DNA of 64,000 nucleotides. It comes from Antedon mediterranea (lineage: Eukaryota; Echinodermata; Crinoidea; Comatulida; Antedonidae). How positions within the stretch are numbered: the stretch's first letter is position 1; each line of letters opens with the position of its first letter. Made by a program: the position numbers and the translations under genes. The stretch lies in contig NC_092674.1 in NCBI RefSeq assembly GCF_964355755.1, forward strand, positions 4,035,001 to 4,099,000, written 5' to 3'. Of the stretch, positions 1 to 12,368 are shown piece after piece. The notes beneath the pieces are model-generated. The model worked only from the letters and a program-made list of their open reading frames with translations. It had not been told where the DNA came from and did no database searches.

Positions 1-639
1 TTGAACTGGTGGTTATGCAATTATTATGTATGGATCGCATTTTGGATATAACTTTATCATCATCATTATTAATTTTGGCATCACCATTAAATATCCTATC
101 CATATCCAATTTTTGGAATAAAATTAATTGAAAATAATCATTCTAGTACAAAATAATATAATAATATAGAATTGGAGTTGGAAACAGATGCTGGAAATAT
201 TGTGTAATATTAAAGCATTATTATGTTATTGGTAATATCATTTATCAAGTAAATCATTTCTAAAAAATTACTTGATAAGTCTGTAATTGATTAACAATTC
301 TCTAATTCCAAATCTTTAAAATGGTACAATGTCTTCCTAATTTCTCTGTATGTACAGGATATGATTTTGATTGGTATTGGTTTTAATATTACGAGGTAAA
401 CAAATGATTTTTGATGTAAGGCTTAAAGGATGTAGATATAATAAGCCTACACACAGTATAATGGTGATCCTATATACTGTTGTACATGTTAAAGTGAAAC
501 ACTGTATATGTGTATGTGCGCTGTGTATTGCTGTACACAATTGTATGTCTGTGCAATCTAGTTTTGACTACTATTGGGCAACTATGTACATTATTGTACT
601 GGTTTTTTTATACTGAAGTGCACTATTTTATGTGGACTA

Positions 640-810
640 AAGCTCTGTCTACACTATCAAACTTTATTTAAAAAAATGTGATGTGCACATATATGGACAT
701 GATGATGTCATATCACTACCATATTCAGGCATATCAATACCATGTTTGGGAACACACACTTTTTTTGTCAAACTAGTTTTGTCAAGCTAGTTTGAGTGTA
801 GACAGAGCTT
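640..810. mobile_element. TA-flanked MITE, copy 1
   Basis: A 171-bp element with terminal inverted repeats AAGCTCTGTCTACA at the left and TGTAGACAGAGCTT at the right, directly flanked by TA on both sides (638-639 and 811-812). The interior contains repeated TATCACTACCATAT-like words and the dyad TTTTGTCAAACTAGTTT. The TA duplication and short TIR fit a non-autonomous Tc1/mariner-type element; that class assignment is inference. At least seven relatives lie elsewhere in the window. Confidence 0.75.
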
Positions 811-1271
811 TATAGGATGTCTCCATGTGGCCCTGAACAACTCTTATATACCATAGCAACTCTACGTGTTGTCTAGTATACGTATTCAACTCCATCGATG
901 TCAAGTACAGTATATCTATATCAAAGACAAAAAGCTATTAGATTTCCTGGAATACTGTACACTATAATTGTGTTAAGTAGTGAGTGTGTGACATTAACAG
1001 AATTTCCACTTAAGACATGTCATTTACTAGGGTGTGTACTAAGTGACTGGTTAAGTGATTTTAAGTGAGTTAATTAATGTCACTTGTATGGAATAGAAGG
1101 TAAGGTGCTTGCCTATCAATTCCAGTGCACTGGTTCAATCCTGTCTTTTTTTCTCCCAAGGTTATAGCTCATATTATTAGTAGTTAACTTAAGTAATTCC
1201 AACTTATATTATGATTCGATTTTTCTACTCAATCGTGTTTCCCATTTTCGGAATCCATGTGTCCATCTCTA

Positions 1272-1384
1272 AAGTTTGACAAAAATAATGTGATGTCCAA
1301 ACATGGTAGTATTATGACATCATCCATATATGGCATATTACATTTTTTTTGTCACATAACGTTTGATAGTATAGACAGAGTTTT
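1272..1384. mobile_element. TA-flanked MITE, truncated copy 2
   Basis: A partial copy of the 640-810 element. It starts inside the left arm (AAAGTTTGAC) and ends at ATAGACAGAG, keeping the right terminus and the internal ATATATGG block. The left terminus is missing or strongly diverged. Confidence 0.55.
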
Positions 1385-3017
1385 AAACCTCAATGGATGT
1401 GTATCAAATATTACATGGTAATTGCTCAGTATATTTCCACTTATGTATTAACTGCAAAAGTATTAGTTGTAGTGTAGAATTTAAATAAGATTAATATTTT
1501 AATAAAAACACCCAATTCACAATCAATTGACTGAATTACATATACAATTTAGTTACTCATCTAAAAATAGAAAAATTGATGTAGCTGGCTTAGTAGACAC
1601 TAATAAATTTATTGTAAATTATGTAAATTATAGTAAGACTTTAATGGTATCTTTATTCAGCTCTTAAAATTCTAGGCCAAAGTTCAACACATTAATGGAA
1701 TAAATTGTAAAAGATAACTTTTTTTTCATCATACCACCATCTTGCATTTAAGTCTGTTTCCTTCCCACATGTTCTTTCTTCATCTAACTGCAAGAGGCTC
1801 CTACAAGAACAGAACATGATTTATTTATTTTTTCATACATGAGATCCACAAATGATATCGGACGCACTGAGTGAAATTTTCCAATTCATGTTTCTAAAAA
1901 ACATTGATTAAAAGCACAGTGGTGTCTAACTCGTGTTCCAATCAATAGACCACAGCAATAGACATTAGCAATAGACAGTCAATAATAATTGTGTTTACAT
2001 CGACTACACACTATATGTATCGGGTAACTAATCATTACAGATAAATATGTACATTCATTTCATTTATAGATTAAAATGTTTATGGTAACTCATGACAAAA
2101 TTAGCACTGACTTTAGCTTCCAATTAAATTTCCTAAAAAAAGATATTACAATGTTATAAATATCTAACCGAGATTAAAACTCATACTACCATAATACTTA
2201 TTATGATTAAATATTATTTTCGTTGTGGTATGATGAAACATCAAAAAAAAATTTTAAAAATTGTGTATAAACAAACATAAAATGCCATTTTATCAAAACA
2301 CCTCTATTCAAGGGACATGGAAACTTTGTTAGATCCTGAAGGTGTCCCCTTTATGGGGTTTTCCTGTACAATATAACTAATCAGTGGTGGATCCCAGATT
2401 TTTAAATAAGGTGTGGTGGGGGGGGGGGTGGGGAACCCAGGGCCTAAAAATAGTTAAATAAAGGAATAAAGGCCTGAGCCTAATTTTAATGTCCTATATT
2501 TTTCTCCTGCTAATAAAATAATATGCATCAGGTTTTTGATTTTGCAGGTTTTTTTTAGTTGTCTATAAATGTATTAATAGATAATAATTCACTGATAGTC
2601 TATATGCTACACAAATGCAATAGAAGTAGAAAATAGCTACCCTACTTTAATAATTAAATGTTCTATTTAATTACTCAGAAATGTATTTTGATTTATGTTA
2701 TTATTTTGTCATTATTAAGATGAGTTCTACAGAATCATTAATGTATTATTTTTAGTGGAATTTGTCTAAAAAATGTTTCTTAATATTTTTAGTTTTCCTT
2801 CTACGATATTTAGTGATTTTTTATATTTATTCTGTTGGTTATTAGTTGATCTGTACAATAAAGGTATATATTCTAAATGAAATTATAATTGTTTCATACT
2901 TTTAGTCAAGAGACTAATAATAAATTGTGAAAAATAAAACATGAAAAATGTCTGGAATATTTTTTTTATGTGAGTTGACAGAGGAAGATTCAGTTGAGGG
3001 GAGAAAGGCTAGCCTTA

Positions 3018-3174
3018 AGCTCTGTCTACACTATAAAACTTTATGTGACAAAATCATGTGATGTGCCCATATATGGACATGATATCATTTCACCATATTT
3101 AAGCATATCACTACTATATTTGGGCACATTACACTTTTTTTTGTCAAACTAGTTTGACAATGTATACAGAGCTT
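3018..3174. mobile_element. TA-flanked MITE, copy 3
   Basis: Full-length relative of the 640-810 element (157 bp) with left end AGCTCTGTCTACACTATA and right end TATACAGAGCTT. It is flanked by TA at 3016-3017 and 3175-3176. Confidence 0.7.
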
Positions 3175-3442
3175 TAGGTGGTGAGGGGAGGGGTGTTCTA
3201 GGGGAATTCACCTCATTTTTTGACAGCTAAATAAATTAATCTATGATCTACTTTTTTATATCTATTATTTAAGCGCGCAGCTACCCTTATTTCAAATTCC
3301 TGGATGTGCGTCATGTGAGATCTTTGCGTCGATATGTTGCAGTTTAAAGTCTCCTAAAGATTCAACCAATCAGAACACAGATTAGTTTTTTCAGCCACAC
3401 TCTCCTTCCGCGCGGCGGCAAAAAGCAGACGACACATACAGC

Positions 3443-5197
3443 AGGCCCGTATCCAGGGGGGGTGCGTTGGGTGCAGACGCACCCCCCCCAAGTCCCAAAA
3501 GGTCCACTATTTCCTCGGTTGGTATTTTTTCTTGTCTTGTTTAACTAAAGACAATATCATTATATATATACAAAATTTACATTATCAATGGTATACAAAC
3601 AAAAATATGCTAATATAAAATGAAAAAATACCGGTAATTACAAACTCGATGTAAAACATGCGCAGTCGATCATGTGACGACAAGCAATAGCTTAGCGCTT
3701 CATGTACGCGGTACGCGGTAAAGTGTTTGCTGGAGAAATACAACTTAACGTCAGGGAACACGTGTACTTTTTGTCGGGGAATATAATATACAGTAAAAAG
3801 CGTTCGCGTTCACTTCGTAGCTAGCTTCAGCGCCTAGAAAACCGCGACGTTTCATTGACCGTGAGAGTACGTCAGAGTGATATGTATTATGCACTTTATA
3901 TGCATTCATTATTGCCAGCGATCTAACTTACTACTAAACAATAGCTAGGTACGCACTTGTCTGGCGGTATCCCTTTGTACGAATCGTTCAACGTTGGGTC
4001 GAGACGCGTGATATCAAGTTTCATCCAGGGACCAAAATGTGTAATGTGTTATTTTCCAGGCGAAGTTTACCGACGGTTACGTCGTGTACTGCGTCGACGT
4101 ACGCTACACTACAGCAAAAACGAATTATGTTAATTGTTCGTTTGTTCACCAATTTTTTAATTTACAAGTAACCTTCTGTACCGTGGGGCACCTAAAATAA
4201 ATTTTTCATCCATTACTAAACAAAAAAACATGCCATTTTCGCTTAGCCAACATTATAGCTATAGTTATTACATTTTCAATATCCTGTATGTCATGAATTT
4301 CTCACCACTCGGAAGTCCAGATGGTACGCATGCATACACCTGGGAGGAATAAACTTTTTTCCCCGACTGAAAAAGGTCTACGCTTGCGTTTTTTAAGCCT
4401 CTAGGCCTGATGTTTCCAAAGTATAAAATGCAATTTTTTGAAGACCTGCAGCTCTAGTTTTAAACATTTTCTTAGCTCAGCCCCAACAATAAAGCTGGTC
4501 ATATTTCGAAGAACAAGAAGTACATTTTCCGGGACCTAACATCTCTATTTTTCAAGCATTTCTTAGCTCAGTCACAACCCATGATAGGGACTTATATATT
4601 TTTTTTCATGTTTTGAAGTATAATAAGTCCAATTTCCGGGACCTCCAACTCTATTTTTCTAAATTTTCTTTGAACTTTTATTTTTTAAATTGAAAAATAT
4701 GGATTGAAACAGTCATCGCGCATCGTTTTTTTGCACGCAGTATTTTATTTATGCATTATAAAAAATGGAAAAAATGGCTACCCTAAATCTGATTAAAAAG
4801 ACCTCAAATGACGCTAGAACGCGTTGCTTCCGGGGGCTTCGCCCCCTGGACCCACCGGGGGCCCTTGGCGGCCCCTGGCCCTCAGCCTAGTGATGCTCGC
4901 TTCGCTCGCATAGCCCCCTCGTCGGGGAATGTAGCCCCCGCGTCGGGAAGATCCTGGCGCCACCCCTGCTGAGTTGGCCTCATCATGAAAGCGTTAAGTT
5001 CTGGTGTCCATCGTTCAACTAGCCCAAGCCACAACAGAGAGTCTTACATCAGTCTTTAGAACGTCAAATAACGCAAATTTTTCCAGGGCCTTCGGCCCCT
5101 GGACCCTGACCGGGGGCCCTTGGCGGCCCCCTGGCCCCCAGCCATTGTTGCTCGCTTCGCTCGCACCCCCCCATTATAAATGCTGCATACGGGCCTG
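3443..5197. mobile_element. hAT-like non-autonomous DNA transposon (composite)
   Basis: The ends are imperfect inverted repeats: CAGGCCCGTATCCAGG at the left and CATACGGGCCTG at the right. The pentamer TACAG directly abuts both ends (3438-3442 and 5198-5202), so it may be the target-site duplication or part of a decayed 8-bp one. GC-rich blocks near 4830-4900 and 5085-5165 are near copies of each other (GGCTTCG, GGGGGCCCTTGGCGGCCCC, TGCTCGCTTCGCTCGCA). A second terminus-like sequence, GATCCTGGCGCCACCCCTG near 4950-4970, suggests a nested or merged element. The stretch around 3955-4060 matches the elements at 39.76 and 46.31 kb. No transposase frame is seen. Confidence 0.6.
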
Positions 5198-5202
5198 TAC
5201 AG

Positions 5203-7770
5203 TGTGAGTAAGTACAACAAGTAAAGTACAAACGCAGATGAAAACTATTTATTCCCAGTTTATTTGAGGAAAATATTGCTTATGGAATGTTACTACAAAA
5301 TGTAAAGATCACTACCAGGCAGTCAATTACTGCAAACCTGGGAGCAGAAGCCGGTATGTTCATAATGAAAATTTAGGCCTGGCTATTGGGGTCTGACTGA
5401 GAATGAAGGAGACTTGGCTTGCTTGTTTGGAGGCTGGTGATGTACTAACTAGACATCTTTGCTCCAATTGCATTATAGGCCTAGATAGTAGTCCTATATG
5501 AGTAGGATAACATTAAGTAGCTTGGTCTATGTTCTAAGTCCATTGTCTTTATAAAAGCCTCAGAAGTTGTACATTTTATCAAAACAAATCTATGTATGCA
5601 TATGCTAGGCCTAGTAGGCCTACTAGGCCTAATTCATAAAATATCAATCAATCTTGCAGCTTACTTCAGCAGCCATAACTTATTTATGATTTTTGTTATT
5701 TTATAGGCATGTCATAACATTCACATTTTTTCTTACTATTTCTACTCTAATATGAGTTTCTAAGCCATTGCAATATAACATCCTTTCACATGAACATAAT
5801 GTTAACACAGGTTTAGATCAAAATAATGTTATAAATGTCATAGTGTGTGGGGATATTGCATGCATAGCCCCAAGAGACAGTATTAGGGTCAAATAAAGTA
5901 AAACACAGTGAGGTACAGTATTAAATATAGTAACAGCCTTATGAAATCTTGTTCAGAAAATATTCTTGATTATCATCACAATACTCAATTGCTCTTGATG
6001 CAAAACCAACTTCAAAGTAGTTAAATTAAATTATTATCCTGATCTCGAGAAGTTACATGTATAGGCTAAACCAAACAAAAACCTCTATCAGATCAGAAGT
6101 CTTATTCAAATCATTTCCACACTGAATACAAATTCATCTTCTCCAGCACGATATTTATATCTTAATTTTTTCCACCACAACATTTACATCTCCGCATCTC
6201 ATTACACGTGCGTCTTGTATACATAAAACAGACGGGGCACCCTAGATCTCCTCTTCTCATAAATGACATCATTTCTTTATGTTATAAATATTATGTTAAG
6301 TATTGTACATTATTATTATAGCAATTTCAGTATGTTATAAAACATTTTATATCGTAAACCATTATATGAGTATGTATATGACATCATTTCAAACAGACAT
6401 ACATGAATAATAAAATGTTGGAATCATTTTATACATTTTTAATAACATTTTATAATTATATAACATATAGTACATTTTATAATAGTATAACAATGTTATA
6501 ATTAGGAAAAAAAAAATGTGGCAGTCTAAAACAAAAAATTTGTGAAAATTGAGACATCAACAGTGTGCATCAATATACTGTAGAATATTTTATGTTATAT
6601 AACACCTAAATAAATTCCTGTCATTTGATTGGACGATTGTGGGTCACATGCCGTGCAATAGTATGCACTATTAAACGATGATTATTTGTATATTAGTTCA
6701 TCTTAAAATTGGAAATCTTTAAATAGTTTGTGTCACATTTTAAAATTTATTTCCATAGTTGAATTGTAAAGAATAAATCATTAAGAGTTATTTAGGACAA
6801 ATTCATTTCCTTAAGAAACATTTATAACATTTATAGACACAATAATAATGGACTGTAATAAGGTACTGAAAAGGCAATTATTATAACTTTAATATAACCC
6901 TAAAAAACATATTTTAATATTTAATATTACAAATGGTATTTTTGTATAAAATTTAATTTTCAACAATAAAAACAAAACACAGTCAAGAGAATTGATTTTA
7001 AAAAACGTTTAGATTTCAAGTATTCATAACATGTAAAGAAAACAATTATTACATTTTAATCAAAACTTGCCATACATCCTCGGGGGATTTCTTTTATTAA
7101 AATCGTTAAAACATTGTATTATTGCTAATAAAATATTACTTTCTACTAAACACAATAATAAATCCTATGAGAAATGTCTTTATTGAAATCATTAAAACAT
7201 TACAAAGGCTATGATGAAAATTGATAAATTCCCTACATACATAAAATACGCATTTTCTACTAAAGAAAAATCATTATTCTATACCTCTAGCTATACCAGA
7301 ACATTCAGGTGAGAGAGAGAGAGAAGTTAACGCTTTATTTCTCTCACATTTTCTAAATTTGGATGCGTCCAACACTTTTCATAATCGTAAAAGCATTACA
7401 AGATATTACCATGAGGAAAATTAATGAACCAACAATTCAATCTCTATATCAATGTTTACGTTATTGGATATTACAGTATGCATAATATACAGTATCTTTG
7501 CTAATAATCTTACTTACAGAACTTAAGATAAACATGAAATGAAAATAATATGTTCTGTTTTTGTTTAATGTAATCATCAAGGATTCCGTAGAATCTTATA
7601 CTTTCGTTAGGCTGTTTATTATAGATGATGTAAACAATCTTTAACAATTTATTTTTAAACCTATCACAATAAATGTCACATTTTTGTTTAACATATAAAC
7701 AGATTTATAGTGATTAGTGGCACAAGCTGCCTTCTGGTTACTAATAATAACATCAGTAAAGATTCATATT
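5203..7770. other. AT-rich stretch, no recognisable gene
   Basis: Very AT-rich sequence with poly-A/T runs and repeated ACATTTTATAA-like words near 6300-6500. Apart from the short Cys-rich frame at 6162-6272 (listed separately) nothing here resembles a known protein. The missing 3' exon of the LHFPL gene was looked for in this range on the minus strand and not found. Confidence 0.5.
6162..6272 (-). CDS. Tiny Cys-rich open frame, unrecognised
   Basis: A 36-codon minus-strand frame starting with two methionines (MMSFMRRGDLGCPVC at the N end, RRCKCCGGKN at the C end). It has five cysteines in about 25 residues (one CxxC, one CxCC), many arginines, and a stop at 6164-6162. The Cys spacing resembles a zinc-knuckle remnant, for example the C-terminal part of a transposase, but I do not recognise a family. 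It could equally be chance in noncoding DNA. No promoter or splice context was identified. Confidence 0.15.
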   Translation of the reverse strand: MMSFMRRGDLGCPVCFMYTRRTCNEMRRCKCCGGKN

Positions 7771-7782
7771 GACTAAACATTC

Positions 7783-9040
7783 ATTTTTTAAATTTAAATA
7801 AACTGTTTACAAAAATTATACGAAAATAATTTTCTGATCAGTCTCATTATTGTACATCTCAAAGGTGTTTCCACGTAAAGTTTTTTTAGCAAGTTCATAT
7901 TGACTAGGATTCATTTTTAAAATTTAAATAAACTGTATAAAAAACAATTTTCTAATCCTTTGTGATGATTATATCATCTCTCTTCTTTAATTGGTGCTCT
8001 TGTTAAGGCTTTTGGTGGAGATGGTCCTTTCCTTTCTATATAATTGTGATAGACTTTAGAGTAGCTGCTGTTAATTCTTTAGTTTCATCACCTACAATTT
8101 TAGGCTCAAGCTTCCAGTACGCTTTCTCGAAATTTGCTTTAATTTTCCTAATCAATCTTATTATTGTACATCTCAAAGGTGTTTCCACATAAAGTTTTTT
8201 TAGCAAGTTCATATTGACTAAGATTCATTTTTAAAATTTAAATAAACTGTATAAAAAACAATTTTCTAATCAATCTCATTATTGTACATCTCAAAGGTGT
8301 TTCCACATGAAGTATTTTTAGCAAGTTCTCAACGTTTCTAGAGGTAATTACATTTATTAGCTTAAGGCCTGGCCATTTTTTCATAGTATTTCGAGAATAT
8401 CATGTATATAACAGGTATTAAAAGCCTATATTATTAAATAACAGCATAAAATGCAACCTGAACTTGTATTATTACAAATTAAATTTTAATATGCGGAGAC
8501 AGGGAAACAATTTTGCTTAAATGTCATGGGGTATAAATTCACAATTTTAAAAACAAAATGCTGCACAGTCTACAATATTTTTTTACATTTGAAACTATAC
8601 TATAGAAACCCAAATGTCATGATTTTCAGCAAAATATTATATATCTAGCAATATTTTTAGCAAGTTCTCAACGTTTCTAGAGGTAATTACATTTTTTTAG
8701 CTTAAGGCCTGGCCATTTTTTCATAGTATTTCGAGAAGATTGTGTTTGTGATGACCATTGCGATTGATAGAGCCTTGTATACCACACCATGGAGGAAAAG
8801 ATAATTTTTGTCATCCATGATCACACCCATAATTATTTCTACTGATTTTCATGATCTGGGATACAGTAGAAAAGGGATTATTTACTACTTGCATTGTAGA
8901 TTTGGATACTTTTTTCTGATATCGTCAATTTTCTGGCGAAAAATTGTCAGTCAGTAAATTGTAATATTGTATTCAATATTTTTTATGTTCATTTACTAAG
9001 ATTCATTTTTTAAATTTAAATAAACTGTAAAAAACTATTA
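7783..9040 (-). pseudogene. Cluster of duplicated fragments with coding-like minus-strand frames
   Basis: A block of partial tandem duplications. An AT-rich motif ending in TTTAAATAAACTGTA recurs at about 7785, 7910, 8221 and 9000. A 50-bp motif containing CATCTCAAAGGTGTTTCCAC recurs at about 7855, 8166 and 8287. On the minus strand several short frames read like protein, for example KANFEKAYWKLEPKIV, DETKELTAATLKS, RKGPSPPKALTRAP and YKALSIAMVITNTIFSKYY, but stops and frame changes separate them. This is what a decayed, internally duplicated gene or transposon looks like. The family is not recognised, and AT-rich DNA can mimic such frames by chance. Confidence 0.25.
8312..8737. repeat. Direct repeat pair of about 78 bp flanking a 250-bp block
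   Basis: The segment that begins GCAAGTTCTCAACGTTTCTA and ends TAGTATTTCGAGAA occurs at 8312-8390 and again at about 8657-8737 with only a few differences. The 250-bp block between them (about 8405-8652) recurs at 10098-10348. The arrangement fits insertion or segmental duplication of the block with a copied flank. Confidence 0.7.
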
Positions 9041-10097
9041 AAAAAATAGTATTTCTTTTTCTGATATCATCAATTTTCTGGGGAAAAATTAGAGTTAAGA
9101 TATAGTTATGACTACATACATGACACTACTTGTTTTATAGCACGTAGAAAATAATAATTTCATTGAAATTTTCCATCGTAGGCTCTGCATAACATCATGC
9201 GTCAAATTCTATCAGTATGAATGCTGTTGGATTAAATCTTCAACACTCTATCATAATTAATTCACACTTTACACATTCAAGATTAAATGCATTTATTTTG
9301 ATCTCAACTATACTAACCATGTACAGCATACATAACATACTATGGTATATTTTATAATATAGATACAACTATTGATTATAGTTTTTTACAATATTCAATA
9401 AAAAAATTGTACATTATTAAAAGTAACTAACAACATAAGAATAACTGTTCAGAATAAATACAATAAATTAATGTTCTGATTTATAATTTTAATTATAGAC
9501 AATTTACAATTAAAATACCATTTACATTATTTATTTAAAAAATGGGAAGAACATTTAAAAATACTGTATAGGTTTAATATCATATCCACTATAATAACTA
9601 CATGCATTTTCTTCTTTCTTTCTTTCTCTCTTTTTATTTACCCATAAATATAAATTATAAATATTATAACATACGAAAAGAATAAGTATATCAAGGGCTA
9701 AAAAATAGTTAAAACTAACAAAGTTCAGTCCTAAACTCTTCCTCATCTCTCCCTCTCCCCCACATAGTACAGTAAACCTCTAAGATGCAAACTACTTTTA
9801 ATGAATGACTAGGTACAGGAAAAATAAAATAAGGAGTTTTTTTTTTTTGGCAAACTATACATATATCAAAATATTAAAACATGTATTCGATATAAAATGC
9901 AATATTAATTAAAGTAAGTAAAAAGAACATTCATAAACTTGGCAAGTTTTAATAATTACATTATTTTACAGCAAAACTTAATTTGTAAAAAAAAATAATC
10001 TAGAGTTCCTAAAATACTAGGTAATTTAATAATAAATAGAAATGATTTAGCTAAATTGTATAAAATTACAAAATATAGAATAATAGGTAATCACTGA

Positions 10098-10348
10098 GTA
10101 TATAACAGAGGTATTAAAAGTCTATATTATTAAATAACAGCATAAAATACAACCTGAACTTGTATTATTACAAATTAAATTTTAATATGTGGAGACAGGG
10201 AAACAATTTTGCTTAAATGTCATGGGGTATAAATTCACAATTTTTAAAACAAAATGCTGCAGTCTACAATATTTGTTTACATTTGAAACTATACTATAGA
10301 AACCCAAATGTCACGATTTTCAGCAAAATATTATATATCTAGCAATAA
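10098..10348. repeat. Second copy of a 250-bp dispersed repeat
   Basis: A near-identical copy of 8405-8652. Both begin TATATAACAG(AG)GTATTAAAAG, pass through CGGAGACAGGG or TGGAGACAGGG, and end GCAAAATATTATATATCTAG. Only a few substitutions and small indels separate the copies 1.7 kb apart. No terminal repeats or coding frame are obvious, so the mechanism is unknown. Confidence 0.7.
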
Positions 10349-12190
10349 CCATTTGTTGAAATCACAACCATGAATTTATATTTACAGTACTAAACATTCA
10401 TATAGGGGATTTGGCCATGTCACTTTATACTGTAGTATAAACGGTATTTTAGGCTTAAAAAGGGCCTTAAGTACGTCATTACAATACACTCTTGGGAATC
10501 ATACTGGACCTCACAACTATGTTTTTTTTGTTGCATTATATATCCTACTGTATGTGATCAACTACACATGGTTTAATACTGAGGGTTTAATTTGGGTCAA
10601 AACACTATTATACACTACATTATAGTAGCAGTAGGATATAAACTATCCGTCTATATGCATTAAAGTAGTTAGCCCTACAGCAGAATGATATATGATCTAT
10701 ACACTAATGTAAATTATCGATTATTTTGACTTCATTTATGACAGAAAGTCACAGAAAGTCTTTCATTTGGGCTTGAATATTTTGTTTTAATTTCAATCTT
10801 TTGTGTGTGTAAGTTTGGGAAATTGGTGACTTGGGAGGTCTTTTGAAATATTTGATGGGTTGAATTTGTTAATTTGTTTGTCATGATTCTGCCTTATTAT
10901 TTTATCATTGCAGGAATATAAGACATATTTTAAAATTAGTGTTGCTATTGATATTCCCCTTTGACCTTAAAATAAGAATAAGATTATATCAATAGTTCCA
11001 TAATCTACATCCATACCCTATAAATCGGGTTTTCATATTCTCCATACTGTATCAAACATCAGTGTACTAAATTTGTTCATTGGAACCCCCGAGCTCTACT
11101 ATATTAATTAAATTATTATAGTGTGAATCTGAATTATTCATGAGTCAATAGAGTTTTATGATCTAGTTTCCCTGTTGTGTTGTGATAAAAACCCTTGCAA
11201 CATTTGCTGTACAAATTTTTTCATAAGGTAGTTTTTATCCCTGGAGAAATTAGATGATGATTCACCCTGCTTTATTTAATGCGTATGGGTTGTTTTATAG
11301 CCATTCCTCATAGAGAGATTTCTAAAAATGGCACATTTGATGTTAATCGTAAACAAATGTAATTGGAAAGATATACTGTAGAAGTGTTTTGCATACCTTT
11401 TTTTGGATTTGGGCCTGCGGAACCCAAACTCTAAATTTGGCACCATATTATGTTTTGAAAATTCAAAATTTTAAATTCTTTAATCATCCTACACGGGGCA
11501 ATTCAAATTACTACAAATTGTTCCAAACTGTATATTTGTCACCCAAACTGTACATTTGTCACCAAAACTGTACATTTGTCACCAAGACCCTACATTTGTC
11601 ACCCAAGACCCAACATTTGTCCACCCAAGTGATTTTCACAAGGTTGTCATAGCTTGTACCCCCTTGCATCAATTTGTCACAAGGTCGTAGTAGCCTGACC
11701 CCCTTGCTGTGTGTGTCATAAGGCATACGTTGTGTAGTGTCCTGTTTTTGTTTTTCCTGCTTTGTATGACAGTGCTGAGCAAATGAAAGTGACGCCGCAT
11801 CCGGCCATTGTCACGTAGTAAGCCCAATCAATACTGCATGTTCCTAAAAAATAAATTTATATACAGTACATGTAGGTAATGTATCGGTACTGTATCTAAA
11901 TTTGTCCAGTATCAGGCAAATTCTGCGATACAGCATTACATATTATGATAGACCCTAACATTACCCAAACATTCCATGATACAGGCACCAAATGTGATAC
12001 ACATGAGTACCTGTATTATGGAATTCGCCTATGACAGTGGACAAATGGAGATACAGCACTGTCTATGATAATAATAATTATAATTGACCAATATCTTTAT
12101 CTCTTTTTCAGAGGAATGTAAACGGCATGTGTTTTGTCCAGGACAGAAGCAATCAAAGTAGGTACTTATAAATTTGTTAAATAATTTAAT
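10349..12190. other. AT-rich stretch without recognised gene
   Basis: No exon resembling a known protein was found. It holds the minisatellite at 11.5 kb. A plus-strand segment at 12111-12160 has an acceptor-like TTTTTCAG and a donor-like GTAGGT around a 46-bp open frame, which is too short to call. Confidence 0.5.
11527..11632. repeat. Minisatellite, about 20-22-bp unit
   Basis: About five tandem copies of a unit close to CTGTACATTTGTCACCAAAA, degenerating toward the right (ACCCAACATTTGTCCACCCA). The array is short and noncoding. Confidence 0.8.
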
Positions 12191-12194
12191 TTAC

Positions 12195-12317
12195 CTAATG
12201 AGTATTCCTCAGAGGTAAAGCCACAGGCGGCTTTGACGTGCCGATGACTCCAGCCATTTGGATAGATGCCACAACCAGTTGCAATAAACAAAGCTGTAAA
12301 TTAAAATATAAAACTTC

Positions 12318-12368
<51 letters not shown>

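Larger units (their letters stand above)
1..3437. other. Gene-poor AT-rich stretch with scattered MITEs
   Basis: No exon with recognisable protein similarity was found on either strand. The stretch holds three copies of the TA-flanked MITE family, listed separately. It also holds a possible hAT-type terminus near 2383 (CAGTGGTGGATCCC followed by a poly-G tract) without a matching right end. A weak tRNA-like segment near 1100-1140 ends in a B-box-like GGTTCAATCC. The short open frames here are not convincing as genes. Confidence 0.6.

Noticed and set aside
1090-1145. tRNA gene-like segment with GGTTCAATCC
   Set aside because: No cloverleaf could be formed; at best a SINE fragment.
2383-2450. 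hAT-type left terminus (CAGTGGTGGATCCC plus poly-G)
   Set aside because: No matching right end or target duplication was found within several kilobases.
12111-12162. 46-bp plus-strand micro-exon candidate between good splice-like sites
   Set aside because: Too short, no similarity, and antisense to the LHFPL gene; such sites occur by chance.
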